Shown piece after piece: positions 34,430 through 44,009 of a DNA stretch of 64,000 nt (its first letter is position 1; every line of letters begins with the position of its first letter). Source of the DNA: WTFY01 sp965220895 (GTDB lineage: Bacteria; Pseudomonadota; Gammaproteobacteria; UBA4575); NCBI GenBank assembly GCA_965220895.1, contig OZ244850.1, positions 1,302,001 to 1,366,000 on the forward strand, in the 5' to 3' direction. A program made the position numbers and the translations under genes. The notes under the pieces are model-generated. The model had not been told where the DNA came from and did not search any database. It was given only the letters and a program-made list of their open reading frames with translations.

Positions 34430-35551
34430 ATGGTTTTGCCAGGGGCCACACTTGGCATGCTGGGCGGTGGCCAGCTCGGGCGCATGTTTGTCCATGCCGC
34501 AACGGCCATGGGCTACCGTGTGATGGTACTCGACCCCAGCCCTGACAGCCCGGCCGGGGAAATTGCCCACTCGCATCTGCAGGCGGACTACACGGATGAG
34601 CAGGCCCTGGATGCGCTGGCCCGGGAATGCGCTGTCGTGACCACAGAATTCGAGAATGTGCCGGCACAAGTGCTGCAATACCTGCGAGACGGCTGCAGCG
34701 TGTACCCAAGCCCGGATGCCGTAAGTGTCGCGCAATGCCGGATCAGGGAAAAGCAGTATGCGCGGTCCCTTGGCATTCCCTGTACGGCCTTTCAGCCTGT
34801 GCGCAGCGACCGGGACATCCAGCAGGCCTTTGAGGAAATTGGTCCGGATCTGATTCTCAAAACTGACCGTTTCGGGTATGACGGCAAGGGTCAGGTCTCT
34901 GTATCCAGTGTCGAGCAGGCCATGGAAGCGTGGATGGGTTTGGACAAGATAGAGTGCATTCTGGAGAAAAGGATTGATCTGAAGACAGAAATTTCCAGTG
35001 TGCTGGCGCGCTCCTCGAGCGGCGAGACAAGTTTTTTCAGGATTGCCGAAAACCTGCATCGCGACGGCATCCTGTTCACCAGTACGGTTCCAGCGGGCGT
35101 GGACGAAGCTATCCAGGATCTGGCCCGGTCCTACGCAAAGAAAATTGCCGAGGACCTGGATTATTGCGGTGTACTGGCTGTTGAGTACTTTGTCGATCAG
35201 GACAACCACCTCTACTTTAATGAGATGGCGCCGCGCACGCATAACAGCGGGCATTACACGATTGATGCCTGTTACACGTCCCAGTTTGAGCAGCAGGTAC
35301 GCGCGGTCTGCGGCCTGTCTCTGGGCAGTGCCGCCACGCACAGTGCCATTACCATGGTGAACCTGCTGGGGGATCTTTGGCAGCCGGGAGAGCCTCGCTG
35401 GGATGACCTCATGGAGGATCCCGGTGTCAAACTGCATCTGTATGGCAAGAAGCAGGCACGCCCGGGGCGAAAAATGGGACATTTTTGCGTGCTCGCACCC
35501 CCCGGCGAGGACACCCGGGCCCGGGCAGAGCAGCTGTACTCAAGACTGTAG
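34430..35551 (+). CDS. purK: N5-carboxyaminoimidazole ribonucleotide synthase
   Basis: ATP-grasp carboxylase making N5-CAIR from AIR, bicarbonate and ATP, the partner of PurE. 373 residues: LGMLGGGQLGRM at the N-terminus, FENVPAQVL, DRFGYDGKGQ in the ATP-grasp loop, and NEMAPRTHNSGHYTID. Start MVLPGATLG at 34430 is one base after the purE stop. An AcuI/YhdH-type gene follows 24 bases later, possibly on the same transcript. Confidence 0.96.
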   Translation: MVLPGATLGMLGGGQLGRMFVHAATAMGYRVMVLDPSPDSPAGEIAHSHLQADYTDEQALDALARECAVVTTEFENVPAQVLQYLRDGCSVYPSPDAVSVAQCRIREKQYARSLGIPCTAFQPVRSDRDIQQAFEEIGPDLILKTDRFGYDGKGQVSVSSVEQAMEAWMGLDKIECILEKRIDLKTEISSVLARSSSGETSFFRIAENLHRDGILFTSTVPAGVDEAIQDLARSYAKKIAEDLDYCGVLAVEYFVDQDNHLYFNEMAPRTHNSGHYTIDACYTSQFEQQVRAVCGLSLGSAATHSAITMVNLLGDLWQPGEPRWDDLMEDPGVKLHLYGKKQARPGRKMGHFCVLAPPGEDTRARAEQLYSRL

Positions 35552-35575
35552 TCCGCCTTGAACCTGCCATCTTCC

Positions 35576-36571
35576 ATGGAAAAGTTTTCCGCGTTTCGTA
35601 TTCACACGGACGAGCGCGGAACCCGTGCCGGAGTCGAGTCGCTGGGGCTGGAGCAGTTGTCCGAAGGCGATGTCATTATTCGCGTACATTACTCCAGCGT
35701 GAACTACAAGGATGCGCTGGCGGCCACCGGTACATCAAAAATTCTCAGAAAATCACCCCTGGTGGGTGGAATTGATCTTGCGGGCGAGGTGGTGGAGTCC
35801 TCCAGCCCCCGGTTTTCACAAGGTGATGCGGTCATTGTGAACGGAAGCGGTCTCAGTGAAGTGCACGATGGAGGCTATGCAGAATATGCGCGGGTTCCGG
35901 CCGACTGGATCGTACCCCTTCCGGCCCGGTTGCGCCTGGACCAGGCCATGGTGATCGGAACGGCGGGCTTTACCGCTGCTTTGTGTATCCATCTGATGCA
36001 AGAAAATCACCAGCAAACAGTCGATGGGCCCGTGGTGGTAACCGGTGCCAGCGGAGGAGTCGGGAGTTTTGCAGTGGATCTTTTGCATAAACTCGGCTTT
36101 GAGGTTACGGCGGTCACGGGATCCTCGCGAGCGTCGGACTACCTGCGTGAACTGGGGGCGAACGAGGTGGTGACCAGGGACTGGGTAGAGTCTGGAGGGG
36201 GCATGCTGGAGAAGGCCCGCTGGGCCGGTGCCATCGACAACGTAGGCGGGGAGACGTTAAGCCACCTGGTGCGTGCGACCCGGCCCTGGGGCAATGTCGT
36301 GAGTGTGGGGATTGCAGGAGGCACCGGGTTTCATCTGTCGCCGATGCCCTTCATCATCCGCGGAGTCAACCTGCTGGGAGTCAGCTCATCCAATTGTCCA
36401 CAGGAACTGAGAAAACAAATCTGGCAGCGCTTGGGCAGTGACCTTTACCCCAATCATATTGCCAGCATTCATGCACGAACCGCGTGTCTGGAGGAGTTGC
36501 CCGATGTGTTCGAACAGCTTTTGTGCAATGAAATTCAGGGACGGGTCCTGGTCAGTCTACTGAAGGATTAG
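35576..36571 (+). CDS. YhdH/AcuI-family NADPH-dependent oxidoreductase (acrylyl-CoA reductase-like)
   Basis: A zinc-free medium-chain dehydrogenase/reductase of 331 residues. Early YSSVNYKDALAATGTSKI, then GIDLAGEVVES, and the nucleotide motif VVTGASGGVGSFAVDLL near residue 155 match the YhdH/AcuI group. AcuI reduces acrylyl-CoA to propionyl-CoA and relieves acrylate toxicity; YhdH of E. coli has that activity. A specific role here cannot be deduced. ATG 35576 is preferred over an upstream TTG at 35558. It follows purK by 24 bases and is convergent with the SpmAB-like gene. Confidence 0.85.
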   Translation: MEKFSAFRIHTDERGTRAGVESLGLEQLSEGDVIIRVHYSSVNYKDALAATGTSKILRKSPLVGGIDLAGEVVESSSPRFSQGDAVIVNGSGLSEVHDGGYAEYARVPADWIVPLPARLRLDQAMVIGTAGFTAALCIHLMQENHQQTVDGPVVVTGASGGVGSFAVDLLHKLGFEVTAVTGSSRASDYLRELGANEVVTRDWVESGGGMLEKARWAGAIDNVGGETLSHLVRATRPWGNVVSVGIAGGTGFHLSPMPFIIRGVNLLGVSSSNCPQELRKQIWQRLGSDLYPNHIASIHARTACLEELPDVFEQLLCNEIQGRVLVSLLKD

Positions 36572-36602
36572 AATGGCCCGGTTGCTGGGCCGCGGCATGG
36601 AA

Positions 36603-37832
36603 TCAGGCGAAAAACCAATAGCCAACAGCAATGGCGGCGGTGACACCCGCTAGATCCGCGAACAGGCCACAGCCGATGGCGTGTCGTACACGCTGTATGC
36701 CAACGCTCCCAAAGTAGACAGCCAGCACATAAAAAGTGGTTTCCGTACTGCCCTGGATGGTCGCGGCCAGATTGGCTGCAAATGAATCGACCCCGTAGGT
36801 ATTCATGGTTTCCAGCATCATGGCGCGGGCGCCGCTGCCCGAGAAAGGCCGCATCAGGGCCGTGGGCAAGGCTGCGACAAAGTCCGTATTCAACCCGAAA
36901 ACGCCCAGCACGCCTGCAATGATGGCCAGGACCTGATCCAGGACCAGGCTGGCGCGCAAAACCCCGATGGCCACCAGCATAGCCACAAGATAGGGAATGA
37001 TTTTCACGGCCACCTCAAAGCCCTGTTTGGCCCCGTCGATAAAGGCGTCGTACACATTGACCTTGCGCACATAGCCCAGCGCCAGGAATGAAATGATGAC
37101 CAGCAACAGCAAAAGGTTGCCGAGCAGACTCGATCGCGCGGTCAGGCCGTCAGAGGGACCGTTCAGCAGAAAACCGAGCAGCAGCAGGATCAACAGCCCG
37201 AGCCCGGCCAGGTACGCCAGCACGGTCTTGTTGAGCAGGTTCAAGCCCTGGATGTAGGCGACCAGCAGCAGGCCAGCCAAAGTCGATGCCGAGGTCGCGA
37301 GCAGAATCGGAATGAAGACGGCGGCCGGGTCCTCGGATCCCTGCTGTGCACGAAACAGGAAGATGGTCACCGGCAGCAGAGTCACGGATGATGTGTTCAG
37401 CACCAGAAACAGGATCTGTGCATTGCTTGCAATGGATTTGCTCGGATTGAGTTCCTGCAGGTCCTGCATGGCTTTCAGGCCCAGCGGGGTGGCCGCATTG
37501 TCAAGGCCCAGCATGTTTGCCGCCATATTCATGGTGATGGAGCCGATGGCGGGATGGTTGCTTGGCACCTCGGGCATAAGGTGCCTGAACAAGGGACGAA
37601 AAATTCTTGCCAGCAGGTCCACAAAACCGGCACGTTCTGCAATGGTGAAAAACCCTAGCCAGAGACAGAGCACGCCGATGAGTCCCAGTGCAATTTCAAC
37701 GCTCAATGCCGCCATGTCAAACGTGGCCTGGATCACTTGCGCAAATATCGCGCCGTTATCACGCACGAGGGCCTGATAGATGCAGCTCAGAAAGCCGGCA
37801 ATAAAAAAACTGAGCCAGATGAGGTTAAGCAT
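36603..37832 (-). CDS. SpmA-SpmB-like membrane protein (nucleoside-recognition domains)
   Basis: A 409-residue polytopic protein with about ten membrane segments. The N-terminal half resembles SpmA (NMAANMLGLDNAATPLGLKA, a strongly conserved gate-like motif) and the C-terminal half SpmB (RPFSGSGARAMMLETM followed by ETTFYVLAVYFGSVG). In Bacillus these are separate spore maturation proteins; fused forms occur widely in non-sporulating proteobacteria, with unknown transport function. It stands alone on the minus strand, convergent with the AcuI-like gene, and divergent from rpe. Confidence 0.82.
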   Translation of the reverse strand: MLNLIWLSFFIAGFLSCIYQALVRDNGAIFAQVIQATFDMAALSVEIALGLIGVLCLWLGFFTIAERAGFVDLLARIFRPLFRHLMPEVPSNHPAIGSITMNMAANMLGLDNAATPLGLKAMQDLQELNPSKSIASNAQILFLVLNTSSVTLLPVTIFLFRAQQGSEDPAAVFIPILLATSASTLAGLLLVAYIQGLNLLNKTVLAYLAGLGLLILLLLGFLLNGPSDGLTARSSLLGNLLLLLVIISFLALGYVRKVNVYDAFIDGAKQGFEVAVKIIPYLVAMLVAIGVLRASLVLDQVLAIIAGVLGVFGLNTDFVAALPTALMRPFSGSGARAMMLETMNTYGVDSFAANLAATIQGSTETTFYVLAVYFGSVGIQRVRHAIGCGLFADLAGVTAAIAVGYWFFA

Positions 37833-38057
37833 GGGAAAAGCCTAGGCTTGGTTCTGCCTCATCGGGTAGGCAGCAGGCGAGGTCGGGTGCAGCAGGTCGA
37901 TGGTATGCCGGCAAATCCATTTTTAGCGTTCTCTTTGCTGTCGCTCGCCCGGTGGGGAAGCGACAGGCGTCGAACAGCCAAAGTTTACTGGAACCGGGCT
38001 GCAAATTACATGGTTATAAGCTAAAGTGCGGTTCCCTGAAACGAGCGTTTTGAAACC

Positions 38058-38729
38058 ATGCAAACTGACTGGATTGCACCCTCGATACTGTCGGCGGACC
38101 TTGCACGTCTTGGCGAGGATGTCGCCACCGTGCTGGATGCGGGTGCGGACATCATCCATCTGGATGTGATGGACAACCATTACGTCCCCAACCTCACGTT
38201 CGGCCCGGTGGTGTGTGAAGCCCTGCGCAACTACGGCGTCCAGGTGCCGATCGATGTCCACCTGATGGTCAAGCCCGTGGACCGGATCATCACCAGTTTT
38301 GCACAGGCGGGGGCGAGCTACATCACGTTCCATCCCGAGGCATCGGAGCACATCGACCGGAGCCTGCAACTGGTCCGAGACTCGGGATGCAAGTCGGGGC
38401 TGGTATTCAATCCGGCCACTCCCCTGGATTTGCTGGAGTACGTGATGGAGAAAGTCGACATGGTCCTGCTGATGTCGGTCAACCCGGGGTTCGGAGGGCA
38501 GAAATTCATCCCGTCCGTGCTGGACAAAATCCGGGCTGCCCGGGAATTGCTGGACCGTTCGGGTCTTGCCATTCGCTTGGAGGTGGATGGGGGGGTGAAA
38601 GTGGACAACATCGCCGAGATCAAGTCTGCGGGAGCGGATACCTTTGTGGCTGGCTCTGCGATTTTCGGTGCGCCCGATTATGCGCACACCATTTCACAAA
38701 TGCGCGAGCAGCTGGCAGGCGTGGAATAA
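38058..38729 (+). CDS. rpe: Ribulose-phosphate 3-epimerase
   Basis: A TIM-barrel metal enzyme of 223 residues interconverting ribulose-5-phosphate and xylulose-5-phosphate. SILSADLARLGED, DVMDNHYVPNLTFGP with the catalytic Asp and His, LMVKPVDRII, MSVNPGFGGQKFIP and VDGGVKVDNIAE are all visible. It links with tkt and rpiA in this window in the pentose phosphate network. A phosphoglycolate phosphatase gene commonly follows rpe before trpE in gammaproteobacteria; it is missing here, and trpE begins 45 bases downstream. Confidence 0.96.
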   Translation: MQTDWIAPSILSADLARLGEDVATVLDAGADIIHLDVMDNHYVPNLTFGPVVCEALRNYGVQVPIDVHLMVKPVDRIITSFAQAGASYITFHPEASEHIDRSLQLVRDSGCKSGLVFNPATPLDLLEYVMEKVDMVLLMSVNPGFGGQKFIPSVLDKIRAARELLDRSGLAIRLEVDGGVKVDNIAEIKSAGADTFVAGSAIFGAPDYAHTISQMREQLAGVE

Positions 38730-38774
38730 GCCTGCCTGACTTTCAAGACCCTCAACAGACACCCTGGAGATGAC

Positions 38775-40241
38775 GTGCAACTCACCGAGTTTGATGCGCT
38801 GAAAAAGCAGGGATATACCCATATCCCGCTGTTGAGGGAAGTCCTGGCCGATCTCTATACCCCTTTAAGCGCCTACCTGAAGCTGGCCAACCGGCCGTTC
38901 ACCTACCTGTTTGAATCCGTTCAGGGGGGAGAGAACTGGGGGCGGTATTCCGTCATTGGCCTGTCGTGCAACGAGCGCATCAAGGTTCTTGGAGAAGAGA
39001 TCCTGCACGAGCGGGACGGCTGCCCTGAAACATCCACACGGAACCAGGACCCGCTCAGCTGGATACGCGAGTTCAAGCGGCAGTTTCGCGTGCCGGATAT
39101 TCCCGAGTTGCCGCGCTTTACCGGAGGCCTGGTAGGCTATTTCGGCTACGACACGGTCAAGTACATCGAGCCCAGATTGGCTGGCATCACCAAGCCCGAT
39201 GTCCTGAAGACACCCGATATTTTCCTGATGGTCTCCCGGGAGCTGGTGGTTTTCGACAACCTGAGCGGCAGGATGTTCCTGATCGTGCATGCTGACCTGG
39301 GCGATGAACAGGCTTACCAAAAAGGTCAGCGGCGCCTGGATGAACTGATACGGACCTTGCGAGAGCCCGTGCCCGTTCCGGAGAGAACCTGCACCCAAAG
39401 GCAGCCGCTGAGCTTTACTTCGGAATTTCCGGAAAGCGCCTTCAAGCAGGCGGTGGAACGCACGCGCGAGTACATTCGCGCGGGAGACGTCATGCAGGTC
39501 GTGCTTTCGCAGCGCCAAAGTGCGGTCTTCGAGGATCCGCCGATCAACCTGTACCGGGGCTTGCGAAGCGTCAATCCCTCTCCCTACATGTACTATCTGG
39601 ACATGGGCGATTTCCAGATCGTTGGCTCCTCTCCCGAAGTCCTGGTGCGCCTCGAGGACCGCGAGATCGCGGTGCGGCCCATTGCCGGAACCCGGCCTAG
39701 AGGGAAAGATCACGATCATGATCTAAGGGTTGAGCAGGAACTGCTGCAGGATCCCAAGGAACTGGCCGAGCACCTGATGCTGATCGATTTGGGGCGCAAT
39801 GACGTCGGCAAGGTCGCGAATACCGGCTCGGTGACCCTGACGGACAAGATGATCATCGAACGCTATTCGCATGTCATGCACATCGTTTCGAATGTCACCG
39901 GGAAACTCAAGGAGCCGTTTGATGCGATCGATGTGATCCGGGCGGTGTTCCCGGCAGGTACGGTGAGCGGTGCACCCAAAATCCGCGCCATGGAAATTGT
40001 CAACGAGTTCGAACCCGTGAAAAGAGGCATCTACTCGGGAGCGATCGGCTACATTTCCTGGGACGGAAACATGGATACGGCGATCGCAATCCGCACGGCC
40101 GTGATCAAGGATCGAAAACTGTACATCCAGGCCGGGGCGGGAATCGTTCATGATTCCGTACCGGACAACGAGTGGGATGAAACGAACAACAAGGCAGGCG
40201 CCCTGATGAGGGCTGCGCAAATTGCGACATCGATCATCTGA
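38775..40241 (+). CDS. trpE: Anthranilate synthase component I
   Basis: Makes anthranilate from chorismate using ammonia supplied by TrpG. 488 residues with a GTG start preceded by CTGGAGA. The N-terminal feedback site includes LLESxxGG-like YLFESVQGGENWGRYS, and the chorismate domain has SPEVLVRLEDREIAVRPIAG, GTRPRG, LIDLGRNDVGKVA, FPAGTVSGAPKIRAMEI and YSGAIGYISWDGNMDTAI. trpG follows after 31 bases, in which a TATAAT (40256-40261) may give an internal promoter. No leader peptide with tandem Trp codons is evident in the rpe-trpE gap. Confidence 0.96.
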   Translation: MQLTEFDALKKQGYTHIPLLREVLADLYTPLSAYLKLANRPFTYLFESVQGGENWGRYSVIGLSCNERIKVLGEEILHERDGCPETSTRNQDPLSWIREFKRQFRVPDIPELPRFTGGLVGYFGYDTVKYIEPRLAGITKPDVLKTPDIFLMVSRELVVFDNLSGRMFLIVHADLGDEQAYQKGQRRLDELIRTLREPVPVPERTCTQRQPLSFTSEFPESAFKQAVERTREYIRAGDVMQVVLSQRQSAVFEDPPINLYRGLRSVNPSPYMYYLDMGDFQIVGSSPEVLVRLEDREIAVRPIAGTRPRGKDHDHDLRVEQELLQDPKELAEHLMLIDLGRNDVGKVANTGSVTLTDKMIIERYSHVMHIVSNVTGKLKEPFDAIDVIRAVFPAGTVSGAPKIRAMEIVNEFEPVKRGIYSGAIGYISWDGNMDTAIAIRTAVIKDRKLYIQAGAGIVHDSVPDNEWDETNNKAGALMRAAQIATSII

Positions 40242-40272
40242 GCCCGGCGATTGCGTATAATCCGAAGCTGCC

Positions 40273-40857
40273 ATGATATTGATGATCGACAACTATGATT
40301 CCTTTACCTACAACCTGGTGCAATACCTGGGAGAAATCGGTGAAGACGTTAAGGTGGTGCGCAATGACCAGATCGGTATCGGGGACATCAAGACGATGCG
40401 TCCGGACCATATCGTCATTTCACCCGGTCCCTGTACGCCCAACGAGGCGGGAATTTCGATGGACGCCATTGCCTCGCTGGAGGAACAGATTCCGATCCTC
40501 GGCGTTTGCCTGGGGCATCAGAGCATCGGGCAGGTCTATGGTGGGAATATCATCCGGGCACGCGAAGTAATGCATGGCAAAACTTCCAGGGTCTACCATA
40601 ACGGCACGCATGTCTTTGAACGGTGTGACAACCCGTTCACGGCCACCCGCTACCATTCCCTGGTGATTGAAAAAACCAGCGTGCCCGAATGCCTGGAGGT
40701 GACGGCCTGGACGCAGACTGAATCGGGGGATATCGACGAGATCATGGGCGTGCGCCACAAGGAGCATGCCGTGGAGGGGGTACAGTTTCATCCGGAATCG
40801 ATCCTGACCGACTTCGGCCATCACCTGTTGACCAACTTCGTTCAGCAGAATCGATGA
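40273..40857 (+). CDS. trpG: Anthranilate synthase component II (glutamine amidotransferase)
   Basis: A 194-residue class I glutamine amidotransferase supplying ammonia to TrpE. ILMIDNYDSFTYNLVQYLG opens the protein; VISPGPCTPNEAG, the nucleophile in GVCLGHQSIGQ (Cys near residue 79) and the His-Glu of QFHPESILT complete the triad. It might also serve p-aminobenzoate synthesis, since one amidotransferase is often shared. trpD begins one base after the stop, so the two are likely co-translated. Confidence 0.96.
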   Translation: MILMIDNYDSFTYNLVQYLGEIGEDVKVVRNDQIGIGDIKTMRPDHIVISPGPCTPNEAGISMDAIASLEEQIPILGVCLGHQSIGQVYGGNIIRAREVMHGKTSRVYHNGTHVFERCDNPFTATRYHSLVIEKTSVPECLEVTAWTQTESGDIDEIMGVRHKEHAVEGVQFHPESILTDFGHHLLTNFVQQNR

Positions 40858-40858
40858 G

Positions 40859-41890
40859 ATGAGCACGCAAGCTCCAACGATCCAGCAGGTCCTCCCGGGC
40901 GTGATCGAGGAACAGGACCTGACCGCGGAACAGATGAACTCCGTGATGCACGAGATCATGTCCGGCAAGACCAGCCCCGCCCAGATGGCGGCCTTCCTGA
41001 CTGCCCTGCGCATGAAAGGCGAGACCGTAACCGAGCTGTCCGCAGCGGCGGCCGTGATGCGCGAGCTTTCCACCCGGGTGAAGGTGTCTGCGGACTTCCT
41101 GGTAGACACCTGCGGCACCGGGGGGGATGCTAGGGAAACCTTCAACATCTCCACGGCCGCGGCATTTGCCGTGGCCGCCGCGGGCGGTTCGGTCGCCAAG
41201 CATGGCAACCGCTCGGTGTCGAGCAAAAGCGGCAGTGCGGACGTACTGGAAACCGCAGGCGCCAATCTGCAACTGACCCCGGGACAGGTGGCGCAGTGCA
41301 TCGAGGAGCTCGGCGTCGGATTCCTGTTCGCACCCGCGCACCACAGCGCCATGAAACATGCGGTGGGCGTGCGCAAGGACCTGGGGGTGCGCACGATGTT
41401 CAACCTGCTGGGTCCGTTAACCAACCCGGCCGGTGCACCCAATCAGTTGCTAGGGGTGTTTGCGGGCCAGTGGGTCGAGCCGCTGGCACAGGTGCTGCAC
41501 CTCCTCGGAAGCAAGCATGTGCTCGTCGTGCATGCCGAGGACGGACTCGATGAAATCAGCATTGGCGGAGAAACGGAAGTGGCTGAATTGAAGGCCGGGG
41601 AGGTGACCCGCTACCGGATTTCGCCGGTACAGTTCGGGATAGACCCGTACAGCCTGGATGATCTCAGGGTACAGGACTCCCGGCAAAGCCTGTCGATGGT
41701 GAAGGCAGCGCTCAGTGGCGAGGCGGGTGCCGCTGCCGGTATCGTCCGGCTCAATGCCGGTGCGGCGCTGTATGCATGCGACAAGGCGCAGACCCTGGAA
41801 GAAGGTGTGGAGATAGCAGCCTCGGTACTGGCGAGCGGGGCGGCCTGGAAGAAATTCCAGCAGTATGTGGAATACACGAACGATGTCTGA
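40859..41890 (+). CDS. trpD: Anthranilate phosphoribosyltransferase
   Basis: Attaches phosphoribose to anthranilate. 343 residues: the PRPP-binding VDTCGTGGDARETFNIST near residue 82, KHGNRSVSSKSGSADVLE near residue 112, and FNLLGPLTNPAGAPNQL near residue 180 are clear. It overlaps neither neighbour; trpC starts two bases after its stop, making a tight trpGDC run as in Pseudomonas. Confidence 0.97.
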   Translation: MSTQAPTIQQVLPGVIEEQDLTAEQMNSVMHEIMSGKTSPAQMAAFLTALRMKGETVTELSAAAAVMRELSTRVKVSADFLVDTCGTGGDARETFNISTAAAFAVAAAGGSVAKHGNRSVSSKSGSADVLETAGANLQLTPGQVAQCIEELGVGFLFAPAHHSAMKHAVGVRKDLGVRTMFNLLGPLTNPAGAPNQLLGVFAGQWVEPLAQVLHLLGSKHVLVVHAEDGLDEISIGGETEVAELKAGEVTRYRISPVQFGIDPYSLDDLRVQDSRQSLSMVKAALSGEAGAAAGIVRLNAGAALYACDKAQTLEEGVEIAASVLASGAAWKKFQQYVEYTNDV

Positions 41891-41892
41891 GG

Positions 41893-42690
41893 ATGCCTGA
41901 ACAGCCCGAAATCCTTGCAAAGATCATAGCGCACAAGAAGGATGAACTGGTCGAGCGCAAAAGGCACATTTCCGAGCAGAACATGCAGGAGTGGGCCCGG
42001 GAGGCTCCAGCATCCAGGGGATTCGAGTCTGCCTTGCGCGGCGCGCAGCAGGCGAAGCGCCCAGGGGTGATCGCAGAAATCAAACGCGCGTCTCCAAGCC
42101 GCGGCGTCCTGCGAGAGGATTTCGATCCGATGCGAATTGCAGCCAGTTACCAGATGCATGGGGCCACCTGTATTTCCGTACTGACGGACGGACATTTCTT
42201 CAAGGGCTCCTGTGCCATACTCGAACTGGCCCGCAAGGTTAGCCCCCTGCCGATCCTGCGCAAGGACTTCATCATCGACCGCTACCAGGTGTACGAGACC
42301 CGCGCCGTCGATGCCGATTGCGTGCTGCTGATCGCCGCGGCCTTGGAGGACGGGAAAATGGCGGAACTGAACGGCTTGGCCAGGGAGCTGGGTCTGGATG
42401 TCCTGGTCGAGGTGCACAACCGGGAAGAGCTGGAACGTGCGCTTGTGATGGAACCGGGTCTGCTGGGAATCAACAACCGGGACCTGCACAGTTTCGAGAC
42501 CACCCTGGACACGACCTTGGAACTATTGCCTGAAATTCCGGCGTCCTGTCATGTCGTGACCGAAAGCGGGATCCAGACAAGAGAAGACATTGCCCTGATG
42601 ACGGAAAAAGGGGTCAACTCCTTTCTCGTCGGCGAAGCCCTGATGGTCGCCGAAGAACCGGGAGCGCGGCTGAGGGAGTTGTTTTTCTAG
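41893..42690 (+). CDS. trpC: Indole-3-glycerol phosphate synthase
   Basis: A 265-residue TIM-barrel enzyme closing the indole ring. VIAEIKRASPSRGVLREDF carries the phosphate- and substrate-binding Lys and Ser; LPILRKDFIIDRYQVYE, VLVEVHNREELERAL, LLGINNRDLHSFETTLD and the final GVNSFLVGEALM are as in the family. The start MPEQPEIL is taken at 41893; the upstream in-frame codons overlap trpD. In Pseudomonas a crp/vfr gene follows trpC; here a zinc dehydrogenase does. Confidence 0.96.
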   Translation: MPEQPEILAKIIAHKKDELVERKRHISEQNMQEWAREAPASRGFESALRGAQQAKRPGVIAEIKRASPSRGVLREDFDPMRIAASYQMHGATCISVLTDGHFFKGSCAILELARKVSPLPILRKDFIIDRYQVYETRAVDADCVLLIAAALEDGKMAELNGLARELGLDVLVEVHNREELERALVMEPGLLGINNRDLHSFETTLDTTLELLPEIPASCHVVTESGIQTREDIALMTEKGVNSFLVGEALMVAEEPGARLRELFF

Positions 42691-42772
42691 GGATGCGGCC
42701 TCTTCTGGCACTCATCCGGCTATTCCTTTCTGCTAGCGGCCTGGCCGGGCGCGTAAAATAGTCGCTGGATTC

Positions 42773-43789
42773 ATGTCGAACCGAAAGAAAAGCATGCGCG
42801 CCATGGTACTGAACGCCGTCGGCCATCCCCTTGAGCAGGTTGAATTGCCGGTTCCCGAACCGGGCGCAAACCAGGTGCTGGTTAGGGTGTTGGCCTGCGG
42901 GGTCTGCAGAACGGACTTGCACCTGGTGCACGGCGAATTGCCCGATATCCGCACCCCGGTGATCCCCGGGCATGAGATCGTGGGGGAGGTTGTAAGCGTC
43001 GCTCCGGATGTGCCCATGGCGCCTGGTACCCGGGTCGGTATCCCGTGGCTGGGCTGGACCTGCGGGGACTGCGGATTCTGCCAGATGGATCGGGAAAACC
43101 TGTGCGACCGTGCACGCTTCACAGGCTACCACCTTGATGGCGGTTATTGCGATTACACTGTCGCCGACTACCGGTATTGTATTCAGCTTCCCCGTGAAGG
43201 CAGTGCTGTCGACATGGCGCCGTTGCTGTGCGCGGGGCTGATCGGCTACCGGAGCCTGAAAATCGCGGATTCGCTATGTCGGCACAACAGGAAAGTCGGC
43301 CTGTTCGGTTTTGGCGCGGCAGCCCACATCCTTGCGCAAATCCTCGTTGGTCTTGGGCGGGAGTTCTGTGCATTTACAAGGCCGGGTGATCTTGATGCCC
43401 AGCAGTTTTCAGGCGACCTGGGGGCGGTGTGGGCGGGAGGCTCGGACCAACTGCTGCCGGATGTGCTGGACAGTGCCATCATTTTCGCGCCGGTAGGGAA
43501 CCTGGTGACGCAGGCCCTGCAAAGTGTGCGCAAGGGGGGTGCGGTCGTGTGCGGCGGGATACACATGAGCGATATCCCGTCCTTTCCGTATGCGACGCTC
43601 TGGGGCGAGCGCCAAATCAGTTCGGTTGCCAACCTGACCCGGCGCGACGGCGTCGAGTTCTTCGAAACGGTCACCCAGATGCCGGTCCACACCCACGTCC
43701 ATTCCTATCCGCTGACCGAGGCCAATCAGGCGCTGGAAGACCTGCATGGCGGCAGGCTAAGAGGCGCTGCCGTGTTGCAGATTCAATGA
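42773..43789 (+). CDS. Zinc-dependent alcohol dehydrogenase family protein
   Basis: A medium-chain dehydrogenase of 338 residues. The catalytic zinc motif is ACGVCRTDLHLVHGE with GHEIVGEVVS; the four structural-zinc cysteines are in CGDCGFCQMDRENLC; the nucleotide loop is VGLFGFGAAAHILAQ. This resembles the AdhA-type group often annotated as zinc-binding alcohol dehydrogenase, some of which act on alcohols or aldehydes; the substrate is unknown here. M8 at 42794 is a possible alternative start. It lies 82 bases after trpC, in the place where vfr/crp occurs in Pseudomonas. Confidence 0.85.
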   Translation: MSNRKKSMRAMVLNAVGHPLEQVELPVPEPGANQVLVRVLACGVCRTDLHLVHGELPDIRTPVIPGHEIVGEVVSVAPDVPMAPGTRVGIPWLGWTCGDCGFCQMDRENLCDRARFTGYHLDGGYCDYTVADYRYCIQLPREGSAVDMAPLLCAGLIGYRSLKIADSLCRHNRKVGLFGFGAAAHILAQILVGLGREFCAFTRPGDLDAQQFSGDLGAVWAGGSDQLLPDVLDSAIIFAPVGNLVTQALQSVRKGGAVVCGGIHMSDIPSFPYATLWGERQISSVANLTRRDGVEFFETVTQMPVHTHVHSYPLTEANQALEDLHGGRLRGAAVLQIQ

Positions 43790-44009
43790 CCGGAACCCGC
43801 CGCACCGGAACTATGTGCACAACCTGAGGGCCTGCGAGGGCAATACGCCGCCTGCCAGTGCCTGGCTGGTCCGTGTCTGGAAAATCCCCGGCAAGTGCCT
43901 TGCCCTGTAGTGCCATCGGTACTGATCCGGCAGAGCTTGCTTTTTTTACACGAAATCCCGGGTTAAGCTAGAGGAATGCGAACCTCCGTACAGAAGATGT
44001 ACACGCCTC